DNA of 64,000 nt, from positions 1-64,000 of the IMG/VR virus record IMGVR_UViG_3300036466_000585. One strand, given 5' to 3'. Positions 16,467 through 22,058 of the stretch are shown piece by piece; positions within the stretch are counted from its first letter, which is position 1; every line of letters starts with the position of its first letter. Position numbers and translations under genes: made by a program. Source of the stretch: a virus. A model generated the notes under the pieces. It did no database searches. It saw only the letters and a program-made list of their open reading frames with translations, and had not been told where the DNA came from.

Positions 16467-16606
16467 ACCAGGCTCCGTGTATCCGTAAAAAAGCCCGCGC
16501 GGTGGCGGGCAATACGCAGGGAACTGAAGTGCCGGTTACAGCGTTCGGCGCACTTTTCGCAGGCTTGGTTATCGCCCTGTGCTGAAACATCGGTGAGAGC
16601 CCTCAC
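16463..16606 (-). CDS. 47-residue ORF with CxxC-type finger
   Basis: GTG start at 16606 overlaps the stop of the ORF upstream (GTGA), and its TGA overlaps the ATG of the 45-residue gene. It contains ACEKCAERCNRHF, a possible small zinc finger. No clear ribosome site is seen and an intrinsic-terminator-like hairpin lies inside the frame, so it may instead be leader RNA. Confidence 0.38.
   Translation of the reverse strand: MRALTDVSAQGDNQACEKCAERCNRHFSSLRIARHRAGFFTDTRSLV
16485..16510 (-). terminator. Intrinsic terminator or attenuator
   Basis: On the minus strand GCCCGC, a six-base loop, GCGGGC and six T form a standard intrinsic terminator. It lies about 20 bp before the ATG at 16466 and overlaps the 47-residue frame, so it is best read as a regulated attenuator. 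Confidence 0.62.
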
Positions 16607-16637
16607 TGCCAGGGCGTTTCAGCAAAGACTCTCACCG
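16581..16637 (-). other. Interleaved inverted repeats (pseudoknot-type)
   Basis: GCTGAAAC (16581-16588) pairs with GTTTCAGC (16616-16623), and CGGTGAGAG (16591-16599) pairs with CTCTCACCG (16629-16637). The arms alternate, so the two stems exclude each other or form a pseudoknot; a third 5-bp stem lies inside. It precedes the terminator at 16485-16510 in the leftward message. Confidence 0.6.
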
Positions 16638-16719
16638 GTGCCGCCTGTATTCCGGCCCAGGCGCGGGCTCGATCCTGCTCGCGGTCATGGCGCGCCGTAT
16701 CAACCTCGACTGTGCTCAT
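16603..16719 (-). CDS. 38-residue coupled small ORF
   Basis: Begins MSTVEVDTARHDREQDRARAW and ends AETPWQ. GGGGAG lies seven bases before the ATG at 16719, which overlaps the upstream stop by ATGA. A short charged helix; function unknown. Confidence 0.48.
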   Translation of the reverse strand: MSTVEVDTARHDREQDRARAWAGIQAAPVRVFAETPWQ

Positions 16720-16955
16720 GACTGCTCTCCCCGTGCTTCATGCCACTGTCGTTTTGTGCAAACCACCCAGGCGTGAGAAAGCCCGACGTGGTGATCGCGC
16801 TTGATGTAATTCTTGCGCCACCACCGATTTTTCGAACCGATGTATCGGGCAACGCTGACATGATCTCCGTCCCATTGGGGTATATTGGCGGCACACCATT
16901 TGATGAACGCTCTTGCCTTATCGGATGGAGCGGGGTTATGGCAATACCTGGTCAC
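16716..16955 (-). CDS. Hypothetical small basic protein
   Basis: 79 residues with a GTG start at 16955 and GGAG seven bases upstream. It contains AFIKWCAANIPQWDGDHVSVARYIGSKNRWWRKNYIKRDHH, rich in tryptophan and basic residues, suggesting nucleic-acid contact. The longer frame to 17003 overlaps the preceding gene too far. Not recognised. Confidence 0.5.
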   Translation of the reverse strand: MTRYCHNPAPSDKARAFIKWCAANIPQWDGDHVSVARYIGSKNRWWRKNYIKRDHHVGLSHAWVVCTKRQWHEARGEQS

Positions 16956-17196
16956 ATGCCTTCTCCACTCGACGCCGTGCCGACAACAGCGCGTCGACAG
17001 CATCGATAATCGGATTGATCTGTTCCGCTGCTAGGCCTTTGAGATGCCGAGGCGCGGCGCTCTTTGCGTACCGAAGCGCTGATTCGCACATGATCCAGTC
17101 GCCTGCGTAGGCGAAATGAAGCGCTGTAGATAGGCTTCGATGCGTCTGCGAATTGGGCTCGTACAGACCGACGAGCGATGAGATTTCGGCGATCAT
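16936..17196 (-). CDS. Hypothetical helical protein
   Basis: 86 residues, helical throughout (SLVGLYEPNSQTHRSLSTALHFAYAGDWIM, INPIIDAVDALLSARRRVEK). GGAG precedes the ATG at 17196, which overlaps the upstream stop by ATGA. No family recognised. Confidence 0.52.
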   Translation of the reverse strand: MIAEISSLVGLYEPNSQTHRSLSTALHFAYAGDWIMCESALRYAKSAAPRHLKGLAAEQINPIIDAVDALLSARRRVEKACDQVLP

Positions 17197-17411
17197 GTGG
17201 GGCGCTCCAGTGAGGCTAGGAGGGCGTCGGCATGCTCGATGGCCTCACTTGTTACATCGGCGACACGGTGTCGCCCGTCGTCGAAGTATCCGCTGGCAAG
17301 CAGTCCTTGCATCGCCGCCATGGCGAATCGCTCGCGCTTGGATAAACCATTGAAATCCTCGTCTTCGTGAAGACCTGGCACCGGCATCGCCGGCCTATCT
17401 GCATTTTTCAT
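17193..17411 (-). CDS. Small phage protein of the leftward operon
   Basis: 72 residues. FNGLSKRERFAMAAMQGLLA with a following GYFDDGRHRVADVTSEAIEHADALL matches a frequent small phage protein pattern (a one-domain helical protein of unknown function). GGAG lies eight bases before the ATG at 17411. It is the first translated gene after the long structured leader RNA. Confidence 0.65.
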   Translation of the reverse strand: MKNADRPAMPVPGLHEDEDFNGLSKRERFAMAAMQGLLASGYFDDGRHRVADVTSEAIEHADALLASLERPT

Positions 17412-17438
17412 CTAACACGCTCCGTCATTGAGTGAATT

Positions 17439-17505
17439 GCGCCAAGGCGGGATTCGAACCCGCAACCAGCGGCTTATGAGGCCGATGCTCTAACGCAGGG
17501 GTAGG
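17439..17505 (-). other. tRNA-like domain (3' half of a CAU tRNA)
   Basis: A perfect T-arm (GCGGG, TTCGAAT, CCCGC at 17447-17463) and an anticodon-like arm with loop CTCATAA (anticodon CAU) lie in the right order with a normal variable loop, after GTTAGAGC, a D-arm 3' strand. The 5' D-strand and the acceptor 5' strand do not pair (the 3' strand reads CTTGGCG), and no CCA is encoded. It is therefore not a functional tRNA but a tRNA-like element or relic; such mimics can be RNase P substrates. Confidence 0.6.
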
Positions 17506-18145
17506 GGGATGCGGTGGCCGGTACTGATCTCCGGCCTGGACTTTCACCGCAGGGGCGGGGCGCGATCCCCGCATTGTGTCGTCAGGCATTCATCCCAACC
17601 CGAGCGTACCGAGCTACCGGCATGCCCAGTTTTGGGCGGCTGCATCAAAGGCTTTCGTCCTGCCGTTTGCACGGCTTTTCCAGACGCACCTGCTGCGCAT
17701 CAGCCTGCGCATTCACCGCATCGGGAAGGGCTCGAGCGCGGACCCTAGCCGTCTGCCGGGGCTACCCGCAGCATTGCCGGTTAAATGCCGGGTGCTTCTA
17801 GGCGTCAGCCGTCGCCGACCCTGCTTGCAGGCCGAACCCTTCCCGATGGCCCCTGTTGCCAGGGGCCGGGCGTTACTGAAGCCGTCGGTCGCCGATGATT
17901 GCGCGACCGCGACTCATGCCCGGTATTCTCAGCCCCGGGCGGGGCGCCAAGTGCCACTGTCGCAGCTGCCGCGTCTTGCTGGTGACACGTCGTGGAGTCG
18001 CTTTCCTCCGCGCTTGCCGGCGCTCGCCAGGGTCTACGGCATCCCACCGCGATTATCCTGACGACCCGCTAGGGTCGACGTGCCCGCCTGTCCGGCATGA
18101 GGCCGGATGGCGCCCCCTTACCAAGCCAGGGGGAGGCGTGACCAG
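17439..18145 (-). ncRNA. Candidate large structured non-coding RNA (leader of the leftward operon)
   Basis: About 700 nt without a convincing gene between the LuxR-type regulator and the next ORF. Verified helices, read on the minus strand, include: 18072-18077/18062-18067 (6 bp, four-base loop); 18102-18107/18091-18096 (6 bp); 17860-17867/17848-17855 (8 bp closed by GCAA, a GNRA tetraloop); a long-range 11-bp pair 17837-17847/17720-17730; 17567-17572/17555-17560 (6 bp); and a 12-bp helix 17546-17551 plus 17531-17536 against 17516-17521 plus 17510-17515, interrupted by a 9-nt bulge. A GAAA-capped element lies near 17660. GNRA loops occur only in the minus-strand reading, which points to leftward transcription. 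A boxA precedes it and a tRNA-like domain ends it. Homology to GOLLD, ROOL or C4-type RNAs is possible but untested. Confidence 0.55.
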
Positions 18146-18157
18146 TTGTTAAAGAGC
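18146..18157 (-). promoter_or_regulatory. boxA antitermination element
   Basis: The minus strand reads GCTCTTTAACAA, identical to the rRNA-operon boxA core that loads NusB-NusE for processive antitermination. It lies 13 bp after the stop of the LuxR-type gene and is followed by a hairpin with a CCCCC/GGGGG stem (18113-18133). It would protect the untranslated RNA downstream from Rho and could carry RNA polymerase through the terminators at 16.5 and 9.2 kb. Confidence 0.8.
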
Positions 18158-18170
18158 CGTGGCGGCCGCG

Positions 18171-18479
18171 TCAGATGACGACGGCCGGGATGTCGTCAAG
18201 ACGCTTCGTCAGGCGCCGAGGCGCGTTGCGACGAAGGCTGTCTGGATGCCCGTCGCACATGGCGACGATGAGCAGCAGGCACAGCGGCTTGATGAATCCA
18301 CGGCTGATGGAGAGGGCGACGAGGTGGGCAGTGTTACGTGCTCCTTCACGCTCGCAAGCGATCTGGAGATGGCGACGAACCGTTGCCAGTGCGCAGCACA
18401 GGGTGTCGGCGACTTCCTGAGCGGTGTTGCCGCGTGCCAGGAGCTCGACTATCTGTGTTTGACGCTTGGTCAGGCTCAT
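18171..18479 (-). CDS. LuxR-type HTH regulator with C-terminal hydrophobic segment
   Basis: 102 residues. Residues 1-60 are a GerE/LuxR helix-turn-helix (SLTKRQTQIVELLARGNTAQEVADTL, ALATVRRHLQIACER). There is no receiver or ligand domain. A hydrophobic run, IKPLCLLLIVAM, then a basic tail follow, as in other small phage LuxR-like proteins, and could anchor it to the membrane. GAGG precedes the ATG at 18479. It is the first gene after the leftward promoter and so an immediate-early product; likely role is transcription control of phage or host genes. Confidence 0.75.
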   Translation of the reverse strand: MSLTKRQTQIVELLARGNTAQEVADTLCCALATVRRHLQIACEREGARNTAHLVALSISRGFIKPLCLLLIVAMCDGHPDSLRRNAPRRLTKRLDDIPAVVI

Positions 18480-18495
18480 CTCGTCCGCCTCAACA

Positions 18496-18513
18496 ATCAA
18501 CCGATGCGTTGAT
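18496..18513. promoter_or_regulatory. Operator 1 at the leftward promoter
   Basis: ATCAAC-CGATGC-GTTGAT, a perfect inverted repeat with a 6-bp spacer that overlaps the -10 and start of the leftward promoter. The same half-site occurs at the repressor promoter, so the phage repressor is the likely ligand. Confidence 0.65.
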
Positions 18514-18540
18514 AGTAGGAGTCGAGGCGGAACCAGTCAA
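18512..18540 (-). promoter_or_regulatory. Leftward early promoter (PL)
   Basis: A sigma70 promoter on the minus strand: -35 TTGACT (18535-18540), 17-bp spacer, -10 TACTAT (18512-18517). Transcription would begin near 18505 and run through the LuxR-type gene, boxA, the structured RNA and the leftward gene chain. Two operators flank the hexamers. Confidence 0.75.
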
Positions 18541-18553
18541 CTATAGAATTGAC
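18536..18553. promoter_or_regulatory. Operator 2 at the leftward promoter
   Basis: GTCAAC-TATAGA-ATTGAC, with the same half-site and 6-bp spacing as operator 1 (RTCAAC-N6-RTTGAY), covering the -35. Two sites 40 bp apart suggest cooperative repressor binding. Confidence 0.6.
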
Positions 18554-18556
18554 TTT

Positions 18557-18724
18557 CTACCGGGCGGGACGCCTAATTTTGGCGTAAAGAGTTGAATCTA
18601 CAGTAGAAAAAAATTTCCCTGCACGCTCCTCCCTGAGTCGGTCGAAGGCGGTGTCCAAGCGGCGGAGGGCGTCGCGTGTCATCGTCCCTGACGCTGGTAA
18701 AGGCTGGTTGTTGCGGTTCTCCAT
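18557..18724 (-). CDS. Small hypothetical protein upstream of PL
   Basis: 55 residues from ATG 18724: MTRDALRRLDTAFDRLREER forms a charged helix, then GKFFSTVDSTLYAKIRRPAR. A GGGG five bases upstream is a weak ribosome site. A TATAAT lies at 18816-18821 on the minus strand without a good -35. Not recognised; it may belong to the lysogenic transcript from the repressor. Confidence 0.4.
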   Translation of the reverse strand: MENRNNQPLPASGTMTRDALRRLDTAFDRLREERAGKFFSTVDSTLYAKIRRPAR

Positions 18725-18907
18725 TGGTACCCCACGGCATAGCTGTGCTGGCGGGTCTTTCCTGCCCGCTGAGCACGGTGACTTGGTTGCGATGGCCCTC
18801 CCGGAGGGAAATTCCATTATATCGCCGGCTAACTGACTTTTGGGAAAGTCCGCAGTTGATTTCGGAGATTCAGGGGAATTCGGCCCAACAAGGACGGAGG
18901 CGGCGAG

Positions 18908-19966
18908 TTATCGCAAGACAAGGGAGGCGAGGTAATCGTAGGCAGCCCTGGCAGCACGAAAGTCGGCAGCCTGGCCGCCGCGGTCGGGGTGAGAGAGTCG
19001 GGCGGCGCGCCGGAAGGCAGCCTTGAGGGAGGCAAAGGGTAGCGGCCAGCTGTCGCGCGCAAGGCCAAGCGTGGCGAGCGCCCAGGAGAGGCTGTTCTCG
19101 GGGAGTTCGATCAAGGTGTCGAGTGGCGGTCTCGAGCCAGCATGATGATACTCGGGCGGGTGATCGTCGTTCATGAAGGCATCGAAGTCGTCGTCGACCT
19201 CCTCGTCATAAGGCAGGAAGTCGGCGGGCGGCGCCACATGATAGGTGCGCCCGGTCGGGCGGTGCTCGACCTGCCCCGTCACCTCCAGCGTGTCCCGAGG
19301 CAGGGCGGCGATGTCGACCAAGTGAAGGCGCCAGGCCGGATGCAGGAAGCCGGCTGACGGCTGGAAGGGCAGGGCATCGACCAGGACGCGGCGGGGCGTG
19401 CGGCGAATGACGCGATGCAGGGTGTCGCGACCGTACCAGTCGCGGGCGTATAGCAGGGTCACGGTCGTCGGCTGGCAGCGCTCCGAGGCGGGACGAGCCG
19501 CCCTGGCAGTGAGGCGCTGGCGTGTGAGGTATCGCTGCAGGAAGGAGGTCGGGCGCCTGATCACATCGCCGCGGACCACCGCCTGCAGGGGTGGGGCGTC
19601 GTCGTCGCGAAGCGCGAGTGGCGGCTGGCCGATGAGGTAGCTGGTCGGGCTGGCCCACACTGCCCATTGCCTGCCATGCGTGGACAGGAAGGGGCGAGCG
19701 TCTCCGGACAGCTCAGCCAGGTTGGCGTTGATGTGGTGATCAGGGCTGAAGCGCAGGCGTTTGGCCATGCCGAGCATGACGGCGGTGGCCAGCATGTCGG
19801 CCTGGTGGGCGGCATAGCCTGAAGTCAGCGGGGCTCGGCTCACGTCAGGGCTGGGCGCGATGTCCCACAGGCACCACAGCCAGCCGCCGCGGCGCTCGGC
19901 CCAGGTTACCAGGTCGTGAGACCCCGCCCCGGGCAGGGCGACGACAGACAGATAGTGCTCCTTCAT
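18908..19966 (-). CDS. J-domain protein co-transcribed with the repressor
   Basis: 352 residues. The C-terminal 45 residues (FASLKAAFRRAARLSHPDRGGQAADFRAARAAYDYL) are a J domain with the HPD motif that stimulates Hsp70 (DnaK) ATPase. The N-terminal 300 residues are not recognised; they hold WAERRGGWLWCLWDIAP and DDFDAFMNDDHPPEYHHAG. The gene begins 8 bp after the repressor stop on the same strand, so it should be expressed in the lysogen. Superinfection exclusion or host chaperone recruitment are plausible roles; both are inference. Confidence 0.7.
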   Translation of the reverse strand: MKEHYLSVVALPGAGSHDLVTWAERRGGWLWCLWDIAPSPDVSRAPLTSGYAAHQADMLATAVMLGMAKRLRFSPDHHINANLAELSGDARPFLSTHGRQWAVWASPTSYLIGQPPLALRDDDAPPLQAVVRGDVIRRPTSFLQRYLTRQRLTARAARPASERCQPTTVTLLYARDWYGRDTLHRVIRRTPRRVLVDALPFQPSAGFLHPAWRLHLVDIAALPRDTLEVTGQVEHRPTGRTYHVAPPADFLPYDEEVDDDFDAFMNDDHPPEYHHAGSRPPLDTLIELPENSLSWALATLGLARDSWPLPFASLKAAFRRAARLSHPDRGGQAADFRAARAAYDYLASLVLR

Positions 19967-19974
19967 GGCAGTGG

Positions 19975-20481
19975 TTAGCCGTTGGCTTCCGTGCCGCCGT
20001 CAGTGCGCGACTGCCATTCGCGCTTCTTCTGAGACACCTCGAGCAACAGCTCGCCGCGCGCCTCGCTTTCCGTTCTGCCGGCTAGCAACAGGTCATGCGC
20101 CCGCCGCATTACCCACAAGAACTGCTCCATGGAGCCGTTGGGAAGGAGCTCGGATACCACCAGCTCGGTGACGTCGTAGGCGGTGCCGAGCAGCTGATCC
20201 GCCGGCCCAAAGCTGCCTTCTCCGCTCGAGACGCCGGTTCGCCCCGATAGCCAGGCCAGCGACACGCCGTAAAGGTCTGCCAGTCGTCGCAAGGTCTCGC
20301 GCTCCGGCTTCGACTTGCCCTTGGCCCACTTAGATACCGCCGCCGTGCCGGCGCCGGAGTCTTGAGCGATGACCTTCTGCATGCCGTAGACCTTCTCCCG
20401 GCGATGATGCTTGAGGGCGGACTCCAGGATCCGTTCCCAGACAAGGCGCTTCTCTTCTTCTTCCGAGGCAGGTCTCGGCAT
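19975..20481 (-). CDS. Phage repressor (XRE-type HTH)
   Basis: 168 residues. An XRE helix-turn-helix occupies about residues 25-75: VIAQDSGAGTAAVSKWAKGKSKPERETLRRLADLYGVSLAWL. The C-terminal part is helical and has no S24 peptidase (LexA-like) motif, so induction probably does not use RecA-stimulated self-cleavage. GGAGG lies nine bases before the ATG at 20481; the frame to 20562 would read through the operator. It is divergent from the cro-like gene, with matched operators at its own promoter and at PL, as expected of a CI-type repressor. Confidence 0.82.
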   Translation of the reverse strand: MPRPASEEEEKRLVWERILESALKHHRREKVYGMQKVIAQDSGAGTAAVSKWAKGKSKPERETLRRLADLYGVSLAWLSGRTGVSSGEGSFGPADQLLGTAYDVTELVVSELLPNGSMEQFLWVMRRAHDLLLAGRTESEARGELLLEVSQKKREWQSRTDGGTEANG

Positions 20482-20528
20482 TGGCTTGTTCCTCCGCCAT
20501 GCCAGCGATGGGTGGGTGATGAACGTCG

Positions 20529-20551
20529 AATCAACAATCGTTTGGTTGATT
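20529..20551. promoter_or_regulatory. Operator at the repressor promoter
   Basis: AATCAAC, nine bases, GTTGATT: a perfect 7-bp inverted repeat overlapping the -10 of the repressor promoter, sharing the RTCAAC half-site of the PL operators but with a longer spacer. A further GTTGAT half-site lies at 20639-20644. Confidence 0.6.
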
Positions 20552-20576
20552 ATAGGCGCCATTCCCGCCTTGCCAA
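20549..20576 (-). promoter_or_regulatory. Repressor maintenance promoter (PRM)
   Basis: On the minus strand -35 TTGGCA (20571-20576), 16-bp spacer and a consensus -10 TATAAT (20549-20554). It drives the repressor and probably the J-domain gene; the overlapping operator suggests autoregulation. Confidence 0.65.
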
Positions 20577-20597
20577 TTCATCGGAAACAACCATTTT

Positions 20598-20626
20598 TTT
20601 GCAGAATCAAATCTACGTGGCATACT
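20598..20626 (+). promoter_or_regulatory. Candidate rightward early promoter (PR)
   Basis: TTTGCA (20598-20603), 17 bp, CATACT (20621-20626) on the plus strand, followed by the half-operator GTTGAT at 20639. A moderate match, but it is in the right place before the cro-like gene. Confidence 0.42.
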
Positions 20627-20662
20627 CTCTACCATAATGTTGATTCTTCTGGTGGAAGGCCC

Positions 20663-20908
20663 GTGACGCAGAACGCTAGCAAGGCAGAGATGCCGACCCT
20701 CCGAGAGCTCATCCGTGATTGCGGCGGCCCCACGGCCGTAGCGCGGGAGCTCGGCTGCTCGACGCAGAACGTTCACAAGATGATTCAGCGCGGCCATCTG
20801 CCGTACTCCGAGCTTCGCGAGAGGTCTCGTGCCGATGTGCTGGCCGGGATGCAGCGGGAGGGAGGGCTTACGGCCGACCAGATTCGCCGAATTGGGTTCG
20901 GCATCTGA
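20663..20908 (+). CDS. Cro/YdaS-like regulator
   Basis: 81 residues with GTG start at 20663 (GGAAGG upstream). LRELIRDCGGPTAVARELGCSTQNVHKMIQRGHLP is a compact Cro/YdaS-type helix-turn-helix with no other domain. As the first rightward gene, facing the repressor, it probably represses the repressor promoter during lytic growth. An internal ATG at 20690 is an alternative start. Confidence 0.75.
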   Translation: MTQNASKAEMPTLRELIRDCGGPTAVARELGCSTQNVHKMIQRGHLPYSELRERSRADVLAGMQREGGLTADQIRRIGFGI

Positions 20909-20922
20909 CAGGAGGTACGGCA

Positions 20923-21168
20923 ATGGTGGTTTCCAGTGTGTCAGAGCTGATCGACGTAGTGGGTAATGGTCGCCTGGCAGCGGCTTGCGACGTCCATCAC
21001 GCCACTCCATGGCATTGGCGTACCAAGGGGCTTCCCGCGCAGCCCAAGCGCCGAGCCCAGCATTATCGCCGAGTGCTCGCCGATCTGGCGGGCATCAGCA
21101 CGTCGGAACTCTCTCGGCTGGAAGCCGGGGAGGCGGTTGAGGTTTCCGATGTGCAAAACGCCGGGTAA
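20923..21168 (+). CDS. Small HTH protein (CII-like position)
   Basis: 81 residues. SVSELIDVVGNGRLAAACDVHHATPWHWRTKGLPAQ is a helix-turn-helix in which the recognition helix is unusual (HHATPWHW). AGGAGGT precedes the ATG at 20923. It takes the second rightward place typical of CII or a second Cro; activation of lysogenic genes is inferred from position only. Confidence 0.65.
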   Translation: MVVSSVSELIDVVGNGRLAAACDVHHATPWHWRTKGLPAQPKRRAQHYRRVLADLAGISTSELSRLEAGEAVEVSDVQNAG

Positions 21169-21181
21169 TCCCCGGACACAA

Positions 21182-21215
21182 CAACGCCCCGATCGGCTGC
21201 CACCGCGGGGCGTTG
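21182..21215. terminator. 10-bp hairpin after the early regulators
   Basis: CAACGCCCCG (21182-21191) and CGGGGCGTTG (21206-21215) form a perfect 10-bp stem with a 14-nt loop. No T run follows on either strand, so it is a pause, Rho-linked or antitermination-sensitive site rather than a simple terminator. Confidence 0.45.
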
Positions 21216-21242
21216 CTGCACACCTAGTTTGTGAGGTCCAGT

Positions 21243-22058
21243 ATGAATGAAAAGGCATCAAGCGTCCAGTTGACTCCGTTCACGTTCGATGAACGTCAAG
21301 TCCGTGTGATTCAAGGCGAAGACGGCGAGCCGCGCTTCGCTGCCAAGGATGTGGCCGAGGCCCTTGGCTACGTCTGGAAGGGGCAGTCCGGCTCCCTTGG
21401 GCACGTTCCCGAGGAATGGAAAGGGGTCTGTTCCGTTCAGACCCCCTCCGGACGCCAGCAGATGGCTGCCCTGACCGAGCAAGGCCTGTACTTCTTCGTC
21501 GCCCGTAGCGACAAGCCCAAGGCGCTACCCTTCCAGAAATGGCTGGCCGGCGAGGTGCTGCCCGCCATTCGCCAGACCGGCGGCTACCAGCTGCCCGCTA
21601 CCCAGCCCGACCAGGCGCGCCTTACCGGCGAGCTGGCCCTGCTGGAGTGTTTCTGCACCCTGAACAACCCGGCGCCGTCGAGCCGTGTCGTGCTGCTGGA
21701 GAAAATCGGCAGCGCTCACGGGCTGAATACCGCCTGGCTGCCCGGCTATGTCGAAGACGCCCCCGAGAGCGGGCAGGGATCCCTGGACACCGATAGCGCC
21801 ACCGCCCTGCTGGCCGAGTTTGGTGTGCGCATCACCACGCCGGTGTTCAACCAGCGCCTGGCCAGCATGGGTCTGCTCAAGCGTCGCAGCCGCAAGGCGC
21901 GCAGCGGCAGCAAGTCCTACTGGTGCGTGACCGACAAGGGCCAGGCCTACGGCAAGAACATCACCGCCCCGCAGTCGCCCCGCGAAACCCAGCCCCACTG
22001 GTACCGCGACCGCTTCCTCGACCTGCTGGCCCTGGTCGGCATGGAAGGTGCGGCATGA
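21243..22058 (+). CDS. BRO-N family antirepressor-type protein
   Basis: 271 residues. The N-terminal 110 residues are a BRO-N domain (VRVIQGEDGEPRFAAKDVAEALGY, LGHVPEEWKG, QMAALTEQGLYFFVARSDKPKALPFQKWLAGEVLPAIRQTG), which binds DNA. The C-terminal half holds a helical segment and WCVTDKGQAYGKN, a winged-helix-like end. Phage members act as antirepressors or early regulators. GAGG lies six bases before the ATG at 21243. Its stop overlaps the initiator gene by ATGA, which makes a replication-linked role possible. Confidence 0.82.
   Translation: MNEKASSVQLTPFTFDERQVRVIQGEDGEPRFAAKDVAEALGYVWKGQSGSLGHVPEEWKGVCSVQTPSGRQQMAALTEQGLYFFVARSDKPKALPFQKWLAGEVLPAIRQTGGYQLPATQPDQARLTGELALLECFCTLNNPAPSSRVVLLEKIGSAHGLNTAWLPGYVEDAPESGQGSLDTDSATALLAEFGVRITTPVFNQRLASMGLLKRRSRKARSGSKSYWCVTDKGQAYGKNITAPQSPRETQPHWYRDRFLDLLALVGMEGAA

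Noticed and set aside
16384-16590. Minus-strand frame of 68 codons (MFQHRAITKPAKSAP start)
   Set aside because: Not linked to neighbours by start or stop overlaps and without a ribosome site; the overlapping 47- and 45-codon frames fit the operon better.
17439-17510. Functional tRNA-Met (CAU)
   Set aside because: T-arm and anticodon arm are good, but the acceptor stem and D stem do not pair and the region upstream is part of another helix.
17510-17551. FMN riboswitch or group II intron, suggested by GGTGAAAGTCC
   Set aside because: The rest of the FMN aptamer is absent, no riboflavin gene follows, and no intron-coded reverse transcriptase is present.
17576-18061. Plus-strand frame of 161 codons in the structured leader
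   Set aside because: It has no ribosome site, its protein is low in acidic residues and unlike any family I know, and it lies antisense to a region full of exact RNA helices downstream of a boxA.
18816-18821. TATAAT as a promoter for the 55-residue ORF
   Set aside because: No -35 at 16-18 bp and no extended -10 TG, so it is mentioned only as weak evidence in that feature.
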